A DNA stretch of 64,000 nucleotides from Variovorax sp. 770b2 (GTDB lineage: Bacteria > Pseudomonadota > Gammaproteobacteria > Burkholderiales > Burkholderiaceae_C), in NCBI RefSeq assembly GCF_900115685.1, contig NZ_FOXJ01000007.1:1-64000 (forward strand), read 5' to 3'. The notes below the pieces were generated by a model. That model worked only from the letters and a program-made list of their open reading frames with translations, made no database searches and was not told the DNA's origin. Position 1 is the first letter of the stretch. Every line of letters starts with the position of its first letter. Both the position numbers and the translations under genes were made by a program. Below are positions 48,795 to 57,345 of the stretch, one piece after another.

Positions 48795-49138
48795 CGTGCA
48801 GCCCCCCTGGCGGTGGTGGCGGCCGGCTTGGGCGGCGTCACCGGCGGCAGCGGCGCGACGGCCGGGATCACCGAGCCGTCCGGGCGCACGTACTGCGTGA
48901 TGGCCGGCGTGGTGGTGCGCATCTGCAGCTGCTCCTTGGCGAGCTTCTCCACGCGCAGCGGGGTGGCCTGGGCGCGCTTCTCGACCTGCAGGCGGTCGTG
49001 GTCGGTCTCCAGGCGGCGGGCCTCCTGCTGCACGCGGTCCAGCTCGGTGTAGAGCTGGCGCGAGCGGTACTGCGTATGGACGAGATAGAGCGACGTCGCG
49101 ATGACGGCCATCAGCAGGAGCAGGTTCAGGCGGGCCAT
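48791..49138 (-). CDS. ftsL: cell division protein FtsL
   Basis: The 115-residue bitopic protein has one helix ('LNLLLLMAVIATSLYLVHTQ', about 4-23), then a coiled coil ('ELDRVQQEARRLETDHDRLQVEKRAQ') and a Pro/Ala-rich periplasmic tail. FtsL pairs with FtsB and FtsQ to activate FtsWI. It is tightly packed between rsmH and ftsI. Confidence 0.92.
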   Translation of the reverse strand: MARLNLLLLMAVIATSLYLVHTQYRSRQLYTELDRVQQEARRLETDHDRLQVEKRAQATPLRVEKLAKEQLQMRTTTPAITQYVRPDGSVIPAVAPLPPVTPPKPAATTARGAAR

Positions 49139-49139
49139 G

Positions 49140-50063
49140 TCAGTTGGCCTCGGTGCGTTCCGCAACGCGCAGGATGGCGCTGCGCGAGCGCGGGTTGCCG
49201 CGCACTTCGTCTTCGGACGGCTTGATGCGATCGAGCGCGTTGAGCTTCATCACCTTGGGGGCAGCAAAAGGCGCCCGGCGGTCGTAGACCTCCTTGGAGT
49301 GCTTGGCGATGAACTGCTTGACGATGCGGTCTTCCAGCGAGTGGAAGCTGATCACCGCGAGCCGGCCGCCGGGCTGCAACACGGACAGGCTCGCCTCTAG
49401 CGCCTGTTGCAGCTCTTCAAGCTCGGCGTTGATGAAAATCCGAAAAGCCTGAAATGTGCGCGTTGCAGGGTTCTGGCCCTGCTCGCGGGTTTTGACCGTG
49501 CCAGCCACGAGCTCGGCCAGTTCGGTGGTGGTTGAAATTGCGCCCCGTTCTTGTCGGCGAGCAACAATCGCCTTTGCAATCTGAACAGCAAACCGTTCTT
49601 CGCCATAGTCACGGATCACCTCTGCAATCTGCTGAAGTTCGGCCGTTGCCAGCCAATCGGCCACGCTCTCGCCGCGCGTGGTGTCCATGCGCATGTCGAG
49701 CGGGCCGTCGAATCGAAAACTGAAGCCGCGCACCGGGTTGTCGATCTGCGGCGAACTCACGCCCAGGTCCATCAGCAAGCCGGCCACGCTGGCGTCGGGC
49801 AATTCGCCCAGCGAACGGAATCCCTGGTGCCGGATGGAAAAACGCGCATCCGAGATGCGCGCTGCTTCGGCCACCGCTTCCGCATCCTTGTCGAACGCGA
49901 TCAGCCTGCCTTCCGGCGCCAGCCGCGCGAGGATCGCCCGCGCGTGTCCTCCGCGGCCGAAAGTTGCATCGACATAGGTGCCGGCGGCCGCCGCGCTGCC
50001 GGAAAGAAGGGCTTCCACCGCTTCGTTCAGCAAGACGGTCGTATGGGTCCATGGGGTGTTCAC
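49140..50063 (-). CDS. rsmH: 16S rRNA (cytosine-1402-N4)-methyltransferase RsmH
   Basis: The 307-residue SAM-dependent enzyme (formerly MraW) methylates C1402 in the ribosomal decoding centre. 'HTTVLLNEAVEAL', 'YVDATFGRGGHARAIL', 'LLMDLGVSSPQIDNPVRGFSFRFDGPLDMRMD' (split here by natural order), 'TRTFQAFRIFINAELEEL' and 'VISFHSLEDRIVKQF' are diagnostic blocks. Initiation is at GTG 50063, with TGAGGA 6 nt upstream, 8 bp after mraZ. Confidence 0.96.
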   Translation of the reverse strand: MNTPWTHTTVLLNEAVEALLSGSAAAAGTYVDATFGRGGHARAILARLAPEGRLIAFDKDAEAVAEAARISDARFSIRHQGFRSLGELPDASVAGLLMDLGVSSPQIDNPVRGFSFRFDGPLDMRMDTTRGESVADWLATAELQQIAEVIRDYGEERFAVQIAKAIVARRQERGAISTTTELAELVAGTVKTREQGQNPATRTFQAFRIFINAELEELQQALEASLSVLQPGGRLAVISFHSLEDRIVKQFIAKHSKEVYDRRAPFAAPKVMKLNALDRIKPSEDEVRGNPRSRSAILRVAERTEAN

Positions 50064-50071
50064 GTGGGTCC

Positions 50072-50500
50072 TCAGAACGCGAAGTCCTGAAACACATCCG
50101 GCATCTCGCCCTGGGTGGCCTCGGCCTCCTTGGCCTCGTAGGTGGCCTTGTCCCAGAGTTCGAAGTGGTTCCCCATGCCCAGGAGCAGCGTGTCGCGCGC
50201 GATGCCGGTGGCGGCGCGCAGCTCGGGCGAGACCAGGATGCGGCCGGTGCCGTCCATCTCCACGTCCATCGCGTTGCCGAGGAAAACGCGCTTCCACCAT
50301 TGCGCCGACATCGGCAGCGCGGCGATGCGATCGCGGAATTTTTCCCATTCGGGACGGGGGAACACCATGAGGCACCCGTGCGGATGCTTGGTGATCGTGA
50401 GCTGGCCGCCTGCCGTCGCGCTCAGGACGTCACGGTGCCGGGTCGGCACGGAGAGCCGCCCCTTGGCATCCAGACTGAGCGATGAAGCGCCTTGAAACAC
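50072..50500 (-). CDS. mraZ: transcriptional regulator MraZ
   Basis: The 142-residue protein has two AbrB-like DNA-binding repeats, 'FQGASSLSLDAKGRLSVPTRHRDVL' and 'VEMDGTGRILVSPELRAATG' (DxxGR each). It represses the dcw cluster in E. coli by binding direct repeats upstream of its own gene, and such repeats are present here. The start is set at GTG 50500 because homology begins there and AGGGG lies 9 nt upstream; TTG 50533 and GTG 50506 are less likely. Confidence 0.95.
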   Translation of the reverse strand: MFQGASSLSLDAKGRLSVPTRHRDVLSATAGGQLTITKHPHGCLMVFPRPEWEKFRDRIAALPMSAQWWKRVFLGNAMDVEMDGTGRILVSPELRAATGIARDTLLLGMGNHFELWDKATYEAKEAEATQGEMPDVFQDFAF

Positions 50501-50545
50501 GACCACGAACCCCTGTGTTGGGAGGTGCTGCAATACCCGAAAGGG

Positions 50546-50589
50546 GCACTATCCGCACTTTTTCCCACTTAACTGCACTTTTTTGCACT
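50546..50589 (-). promoter_or_regulatory. MraZ-binding direct repeats upstream of mraZ
   Basis: On the minus strand AGTGC/AGTGG pentamers occur at 50585-50589, 50575-50579, 50565-50569 and 50555-50559, exactly 10 bp apart, with a fifth at 50546-50550 offset by 9 bp. MraZ boxes are known as TGGGN-type pentamers with 10-bp period, so phasing and position fit. The repeats lie just downstream of the proposed -10. Confidence 0.78.
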
Positions 50590-50614
50590 GTAGCAGGAAA
50601 CACTTGGGGCGCAA
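50587..50614 (-). promoter_or_regulatory. putative mraZ (dcw) promoter
   Basis: On the minus strand TTGCGC (50609-50614) and TACAGT (50587-50592) are 16 bp apart. The MraZ repeats start within the -10 and run downstream, so bound MraZ would block RNA polymerase. The leader to the mraZ GTG is about 80 nt. Confidence 0.5.
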
Positions 50615-50657
50615 CTGGCCGTTGGTGGTATTTTTTGTAATGGAATCAACGACTTAG

Positions 50658-50685
50658 CGCCGATTCCAAAACCTCGGAATCGGCG
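50658..50685 (-). repeat. perfect 10-bp hairpin between hslU and mraZ
   Basis: CGCCGATTCC and GGAATCGGCG are separated by an 8-nt loop, with partly complementary AACGA/TCGTT flanks. No T-run of terminator length follows on the minus strand. It may end or process the hslVU message or be an operator upstream of the dcw promoter. Confidence 0.5.
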
Positions 50686-50712
50686 AATTTCGTTGAAAAT
50701 GAAGTACTTAGC

Positions 50713-50760
50713 TCACGCAGTGAAAGTAATGCGTGAAGCATTCCCCCGTTACAGGGGGAA
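50713..50760 (-). terminator. two hairpins directly after the hslU stop
   Basis: TTCCCCC (50741-50747)/GGGGGAA (50754-50760) begins 12 bp beyond the hslU stop, and TCACGCA (50713-50719)/TGCGTGA (50730-50736) follows. Neither has a long T tract, so factor-independent termination would be weak. Confidence 0.45.
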
Positions 50761-50771
50761 GAGAAGCGGCT

Positions 50772-52100
<1,329 letters not shown>

Positions 52101-52102
52101 GG

Positions 52103-52648
52103 TCAGAGCGCTTCCACCGTGTGGTTCATGTTCGTGTAAATGCAGATTTCTCCGGCGATCGCCAGCGATTTGCGCACGATCTGCTCGGCCGAAAGGTCGG
52201 TGTTGTCGAGCAGCGCCTTGGCCGCCGACTGCGCATACGCACCGCCCGAACCGATGGCGATCACGCCGTCTTCGGGCTCCAGCACGTCGCCGTTGCCGGT
52301 GATGATGAGCGAGGTGGTGGCGTCCGCCACGGCCAGCATGGCTTCCAGCTTGCGCAGCACGCGGTCGGTGCGCCAGTCCTTGGTGAGCTCGACCGCCGCG
52401 CGGGTGAGGTGCCCCTGGTGCTTTTCGAGCTTGGCCTCGAAGCGCTCGAAAAGCGTGAAGGCGTCGGCGGTGGCGCCGGCAAAGCCGGCCAGCACCTTGC
52501 CGTGATAGAGCCGCCGCACTTTGCGCGCCGTGCCCTTGATGACGATATTGCCGAGAGTGACCTGCCCGTCCCCGCCGATGGCGACCTGATCGCCTTGGGG
52601 GGTCTTGCGGCGCACGCTCACGATGGTGGTGCCGTGAAACTGTTCCAT
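52103..52648 (-). CDS. hslV: HslUV protease peptidase subunit HslV (ClpQ)
   Basis: The 181-residue proteasome-like peptidase carries a propeptide 'MEQFHG' before the catalytic N-terminal Thr of 'TTIVSVRRK', as in other betaproteobacteria. 'VAIGGDGQVTLGNIVIKGTARKVRRL' and 'GFAGATADAFTLFERFEAKLE' are family blocks. An ATG three codons upstream (52657) is also possible. It pairs with hslU downstream. Confidence 0.96.
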   Translation of the reverse strand: MEQFHGTTIVSVRRKTPQGDQVAIGGDGQVTLGNIVIKGTARKVRRLYHGKVLAGFAGATADAFTLFERFEAKLEKHQGHLTRAAVELTKDWRTDRVLRKLEAMLAVADATTSLIITGNGDVLEPEDGVIAIGSGGAYAQSAAKALLDNTDLSAEQIVRKSLAIAGEICIYTNMNHTVEAL

Positions 52649-52700
52649 CGCAGCCATCTGGGGATGGCCGATGGCAATGCAACCCCGAAACAGGGCGGTT

Positions 52701-54365
52701 TCAGTTCTTTCGAACGGCTACGGTTGCGTGGTCCGCAATGCCCACGAGGCCGAACAGCGCGGCGATCAGCCGATGCGCATCGACGAACTGCACCCGCTCG
52801 CCATTGGCGTCCCGCGCCCGCACCCAGCTCAGCAGCGTGCCGGCGGCCGCCAGGTCCATGCGCAGCAGCGCAGCGCACGAAATGACGGGCGCCGTGGTGT
52901 GCCGCAGGTCCGTGTCCAGCCGCTGCCAGGAGGACAGCGATTCGCCCCGCAGGTCGCCCGCCAGCGCGGCAAAGCCGGTGTCGTGCGAAGGGAAGCTCTC
53001 GGATTCGGCGCTCGACAGCAGCGACCACACCGAACCGCCGCGGCTCGGCGGCGGCGCGGCGAGCGCAGTGCATTCGCCCTGCGGGTCCTGCCAGGACGGC
53101 GGCGACACCTCGTAGGTGATGCAGTAGTTGAGCGCCACCAGCTCGAAATCGTCGGGCAGGTGCATCACCCGCAGCGCGGCCAGGTGCAACTGCCACCACA
53201 CGTCGTCGGTGCCGCGCTCGTTGTTGGGCGCCGCCTCGGCCAGCACCGCCAGCAGTTGCGCGGTGCCGATGAAGCGCAGCTTGACCGGCGAATCGGCCCA
53301 GTGGGTCAGCAGCACGCGCAAGGGCGCAGCCGCTTCGAGTTCGATGGCGGTCAGCGAGCGCCAGTCGAGCGTCCAGACCGAACCGGCCTGCGACAGCGCG
53401 CGCGTGAGGCTCATCAGCCCGTCGCGAGCCAGGCGCGCGGGGCTGTTCCAGTCGGCCAGGGCGCCGCCGTCACCGCCCTGCTCGGCGTCTTCGCTGGCGG
53501 TCACCGCCTTCACGCTGCGTGCCAGCTCTTCGAGCGAGACCCAATCGGGGCCCATGCGCTTCATGCGCTGCGCGTAGCGCATGCGGGCGGCCGCGAACTT
53601 GGCGGCGTCGCCGGTGGCGCGGTACAGGTCGAACAGGGTGCGCCAGCGGCTGTCGTCGCGCTCGGCCGCGGCGTCGTTCTCGCCTTCGGTGCCCGGCGGG
53701 GTGTCGGAGGCCAGGGCCTGTAGCAGGATGGCCTCGGCGCCCGCATCGTCGCCGTGCGCGAAGCGGATCACCGCCTCTTCCATCGCGCCGTCGTGCGCGA
53801 GCCGGGAGGACAGCAGCGGCGGCGCACCGCCGGTGCCTGCGGCCGCACCCGCGGCTTCGACGGGCGCCACCGCCGCCACCGCGCGATGCACGGGAGGCGG
53901 CTGGAGCAGATCGTCCACATGCACGGGCGGCAGCGTCTCGGCGCCGGCATCGGGCGGCGGGTTGACCAGCGTTTCGCCGTTCGGGCCGCGGCCCTTCCAC
54001 CATTGCTGCGACATCTGCTCTTCGATCTCGTCGATCTTCTTGAGCGTGAGCGCGCGGCCCTCGGACTTTTCCGAGGAGCTGTTGATGTTGAACGACGAGG
54101 GCGTGACCGTCGCCTCGAAGGCGTGGGCCGCCGCCTCGCGCTGGCGCAGCTTGCGCAGCATGTCGAACTCGCGCCGGCGCACGAAATCGTTGCGCTGGCG
54201 CCGCTCGATCATCTCCTTGAGCATCTCCCGGCTGTAGGTCTGCTCGGGCAGCGAGGAGTCCGACGTCGCGGCGGAAGGCGCATCCAGCTCCGACCAATCC
54301 TTGAGCGGATTGCGGACAAACTTGGCCACCTTCGAAAAAAGGCGGCCCGATTCTTCCTTTGGCAT
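52701..54365 (-). CDS. STAS-type domain protein, function unknown
   Basis: The 554-residue soluble protein has a charged N-terminal helical region (residues 45-90, Arg/Glu-rich), Ala/Pro linkers, then two domains with STAS-like features: a central one ('SVWTLDWRSLTAIELEAAAPL', 'LRFIGTAQLLAVL') and a C-terminal one ('TAPVISCAALLRMDLAAAGTLLSW', 'VQFVDAHRLIAALFGLVGI'). STAS domains bind ligands or partner kinases. No catalytic motif is visible. It lies between dksA and hslV in the same direction, with 48 bp to each neighbour. Confidence 0.7.
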   Translation of the reverse strand: MPKEESGRLFSKVAKFVRNPLKDWSELDAPSAATSDSSLPEQTYSREMLKEMIERRQRNDFVRRREFDMLRKLRQREAAAHAFEATVTPSSFNINSSSEKSEGRALTLKKIDEIEEQMSQQWWKGRGPNGETLVNPPPDAGAETLPPVHVDDLLQPPPVHRAVAAVAPVEAAGAAAGTGGAPPLLSSRLAHDGAMEEAVIRFAHGDDAGAEAILLQALASDTPPGTEGENDAAAERDDSRWRTLFDLYRATGDAAKFAAARMRYAQRMKRMGPDWVSLEELARSVKAVTASEDAEQGGDGGALADWNSPARLARDGLMSLTRALSQAGSVWTLDWRSLTAIELEAAAPLRVLLTHWADSPVKLRFIGTAQLLAVLAEAAPNNERGTDDVWWQLHLAALRVMHLPDDFELVALNYCITYEVSPPSWQDPQGECTALAAPPPSRGGSVWSLLSSAESESFPSHDTGFAALAGDLRGESLSSWQRLDTDLRHTTAPVISCAALLRMDLAAAGTLLSWVRARDANGERVQFVDAHRLIAALFGLVGIADHATVAVRKN

Positions 54366-54413
54366 TCGGCGAAGACTATCGAGCGGGCTGGTTTTTATCT
54401 ACCGCGATGGCGT

Positions 54414-55430
54414 TCAATCCCCAAACATTTTCTGCTTGAGCTCGCGGCGCTGTTGCGCCTCGAGCGACAGCGTGGCAGTCGGGCGGGCCAGGAGGCGGCC
54501 GACGCCGATGGGCTCGCCGGTCTCGTCGCAGTAGCCGTAGTCGCCGGCGTCGATGCGCTGGATCGACTGCTCGATCTTCTTGAGCAGCTTGCGTTCGCGG
54601 TCGCGCGTGCGCAGTTCGAGGGCGTGTTCTTCCTCGATGGTGGCGCGGTCGGCCGGATCGGGCACGACCACGGTGTCCTCACGCAGGTGCTCGGTGGTCT
54701 CGCCGGCATTTTCCAGGATGCCGCGCTTGAGTTCGACGAGCTTCAGGCGGAAGAACGCCATCTGCTTTTCGTTCATGTACTCGGTGTCGGGCATCGCGAT
54801 GACTTCGGCATCGGTCAGCTCGGCGGGCGACTTGGTCTTCCAGTTGTTCGCGAGCTTGGGGTCTTTCTTGACGGCCAGCGGCGGCGGCGGCACCAGCGCG
54901 GTGGACGGTGCTTGCGAGAAGCTGGACTTGGCGGCAGTCGACGCCACGGACTGCGGCATCGAGGGGACGGTCAGTTGCGACAGCCGGGACACACGGCCCC
55001 CACGCGCGGCGGGTGCGGGCGTGGCGGTTTGAGCGGGCATCGAGGGTGTCGCCGGGGCGGAAGAGGAGGCGGCAGCCGTTTTTTTCATGGGGATCGGGGG
55101 AGCGGAAGGAACGGCAGCAGGGCGGCCGACGGGTTTGGATGACGATGGACCCGTGCCTGCGGTCTTGGTTGCGGTTGCAGGCTTGGCGGGCTGGACGGAC
55201 TTCTTTGTCGCAGCAGCAGCAACGGCCTTGACCGGTGGTGCTGCGGGCTTTTTGGACGCGCTTTTCTCCTTCGTTGCAGGCGCTTTCGCGGTGGCGGAAA
55301 CCTTTTTCGCCGCGGGTACAGCCTTCGCAGCCGGCGCCTTCTTTGCGGCGGGCTTGGATGCTGGCGTGGCCTTGGCGGCGGGTTTCTTCACGGTGACTGG
55401 CTCCTTGGACGAACTGGAACGCGCTTTCAC
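54414..55430 (-). CDS. dksA: DksA-type RNA polymerase-binding factor with long H1-like N-terminal tail
   Basis: The 338-residue protein has a typical DksA core at residues about 200-338. The coiled-coil tip 'VPDPADRATIEEE' keeps the two Asp (258, 261) needed for action in the RNA polymerase secondary channel, and 'LELRTRDRERKLLKKIEQSI' is classic. The zinc finger retains only Cys301 ('YGYCDETGEPIGVGRLLARPTA'), the other three positions being Thr/Ser/Ala-like. Residues 1-200 form a Lys/Ala/Pro-rich tail like the H1-like protein at 5399-5914. GTG is the start, with GGAGGAG 7 nt upstream. Confidence 0.9.
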   Translation of the reverse strand: MKARSSSSKEPVTVKKPAAKATPASKPAAKKAPAAKAVPAAKKVSATAKAPATKEKSASKKPAAPPVKAVAAAATKKSVQPAKPATATKTAGTGPSSSKPVGRPAAVPSAPPIPMKKTAAASSSAPATPSMPAQTATPAPAARGGRVSRLSQLTVPSMPQSVASTAAKSSFSQAPSTALVPPPPLAVKKDPKLANNWKTKSPAELTDAEVIAMPDTEYMNEKQMAFFRLKLVELKRGILENAGETTEHLREDTVVVPDPADRATIEEEHALELRTRDRERKLLKKIEQSIQRIDAGDYGYCDETGEPIGVGRLLARPTATLSLEAQQRRELKQKMFGD

Positions 55431-55770
55431 TGGGTGTCTCCTCCCATGGGAACCACTCGCAGCTTTCGTGCCGCGCGGGCTCCACGTTGTCGGGGTGCTC
55501 GCGAGTTGCGAACCCCGGGGTTATACCCCCGAAAGCCCTGCAGAAACCCGCGGCGCCCCGTGCCGGAAGTCACATCTCGTCCATCGAACGGGCTATGGCC
55601 ACCGGAACAGGCGCGCGATTGTATAGAGAACTCGAATGCGCGGGCGATGTGTCTGCGTGACGTTCGCGTCCGTTAGCATCGGCCGGCGTCGCCGGAGGGG
55701 GTGACGCGAGGCCCGCCTTGCCCCTGGTCGGCGCGGGCCCATCCGATCATTCGATAAAAGAAAGCAAGCC
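55431..55770. promoter_or_regulatory. 340-bp divergent promoter region between dksA and the DUF945 gene
   Basis: No gene is apparent. It contains the dksA ribosome site (GGAGGAG), an ACCCCGGGGT palindrome followed by TATACCCC near 55515-55530, and the AT-richer GATTGTATAGAGA near 55620, a -10 candidate. No known operator is recognised. Confidence 0.4.
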
Positions 55771-57270
55771 TTGAGCAAGAAAGCAGTTCTGGGAGCCGTG
55801 GCCGCGGCCATCGTCGTCGCCTACGGGGGGAGCACCTGGTGGACCGGATCGAAGGTCCGCTCGATCTACGAAACCGCGCTCGACGAGATGCCCAGGCAGA
55901 CCGCATTCGTCCGCGTGACCGAGCGCAAGTACGAGCGCAGCTTCTTCGGTGCCGTGAGCACCGTCACGATGGAAATCGGCTGCGCGGCCGATGCCGCCGC
56001 CGTGGCGCAGGCGCCCGCCGCCAAGCCCGCGGAAGGCGAGGAGCCCGAGGAGGAGGAAGACCGCGACGAGACCCAGGCCAAGCCGCCCAAGCCCCTGCGC
56101 ATCACCATCCGCGACACCATCCACCACGGCCCGATCGCCGGCGGCACGCTCGCGGCGGCCACCATCGACAGCGAGCTGGTGCTCGACATCAAGGCCCAGG
56201 CCGAGGCCGAGAAGCTGTTCGGCAAGGCCAGGCCGCTGACGGCATTCACCAAGGTCAACTTCGACGGCAGCTACGCCATCGACATGGCCGTCGCGCCCGC
56301 CAGGCTGGCCGAGGAAGGCAAGGGCGTGCTCGCCTGGCAGGGCGCGCACGCCCACATCGAGGTGAACGCCGGACGCACCAAGGCGCGCTACGACATGACG
56401 ATGCCCGGCCTGGACTTCAACGACGCCGCCAAGGGCGTGCAGGTGAAGATGGGCAAGCTCACCGCCAAGGCCGACATGGACAACAGCGCGGGCTGGATCC
56501 TGGCCACGGGCAAGACCGAAGGCCGCCTGGAGTCCTTCGAGCTCTCCGCCACCAAGGGCCTTGCCGGCGGCGCCGATGCCGACGCGCCGGCCGGCACGCA
56601 CAAGCCCGTGAAGGTGCTGCTGCAGAACATCGACCTGACGGGCGACGCCAGCATCAAGGACGGCCTCTACGCCTCGGACGCCACCCTCAAGGGCCAGGGC
56701 AAGATCGGCGAGACGAGCATCGACAAGTTCGAGATGAGCAGTGGCGCGCGCCGCATCCACGCCGCCGGCTACAAGAAGCTGGCCGACGCGTACCTGCAGT
56801 CCAGCGCCGCCGCCGGTTGCGGCAAGAGCAGCAAGGCCACGCAGGCCGCGATGAAGGCACTGGCCGACCAGCTCGCCCCGGACCTGAAGGCCATGGCCAA
56901 GTACAGCCCCGAATTCGGGCTGGACAAGATGGTGGTCGAGATCGGCGGCAAGCGCGGCGAAATCAGCTACACGGCCGGCATGGTCGGCGTGACCGACGAA
57001 GACCTGCAGGCCCCGGGCATGGCGCTGCTCATGAAGCGCGGCGTGCTCAAGGCCAACGCGCGGCTGCCGGTGCAGTGGCTCGAGCAGATCGCCGCCACCG
57101 GCGCCGAGAGCGGCCAGACGCCGCCGCCCGACAAGGTGGCCGGGCTGGTCGAGCAAGGCGAGCAGCTGGGCTTCGTCAAGCGCGACGGCGAGCACGTCAC
57201 CGGACAGGTCGAGTTCAGCGAAGGCAGCCTGAAGGTCAACGGCACGCCGCTGAACGCGCTGGGCAAGTAA
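55771..57270 (+). CDS. DUF945 (YdgA-like) protein
   Basis: The 499-residue protein has an N-terminal membrane anchor (about 4-25, 'AVLGAVAAAIVVAYGGSTWW') and the YdgA-type opening 'TGSKVRSIYETALDEMP', then a long beta-rich periplasmic domain. An acidic, Ala/Pro-rich insertion (about 73-107) interrupts it. Function of DUF945 is not established; an envelope role is inferred. Initiation appears to be at TTG 55771 with only a weak upstream AAAG run. A bidirectional terminator follows. Confidence 0.83.
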   Translation: MSKKAVLGAVAAAIVVAYGGSTWWTGSKVRSIYETALDEMPRQTAFVRVTERKYERSFFGAVSTVTMEIGCAADAAAVAQAPAAKPAEGEEPEEEEDRDETQAKPPKPLRITIRDTIHHGPIAGGTLAAATIDSELVLDIKAQAEAEKLFGKARPLTAFTKVNFDGSYAIDMAVAPARLAEEGKGVLAWQGAHAHIEVNAGRTKARYDMTMPGLDFNDAAKGVQVKMGKLTAKADMDNSAGWILATGKTEGRLESFELSATKGLAGGADADAPAGTHKPVKVLLQNIDLTGDASIKDGLYASDATLKGQGKIGETSIDKFEMSSGARRIHAAGYKKLADAYLQSSAAAGCGKSSKATQAAMKALADQLAPDLKAMAKYSPEFGLDKMVVEIGGKRGEISYTAGMVGVTDEDLQAPGMALLMKRGVLKANARLPVQWLEQIAATGAESGQTPPPDKVAGLVEQGEQLGFVKRDGEHVTGQVEFSEGSLKVNGTPLNALGK

Positions 57271-57288
57271 GCCCCGGCCGAAGCCACG

Positions 57289-57325
57289 AAAAAGGCGCTG
57301 ACCCTTGCGGGGCAGCGCCTTTTTT
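57289..57325. terminator. bidirectional rho-independent terminator
   Basis: AAAAAGGCGCTG and CAGCGCCTTTTTT form a 12-bp stem with a 12-nt loop, A-rich on one side and T-rich on the other. It lies between the convergent DUF945 and CobW-like genes and can serve both. Confidence 0.93.
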
Positions 57326-57345
57326 CATGGATCAGCAGGCGGCCG

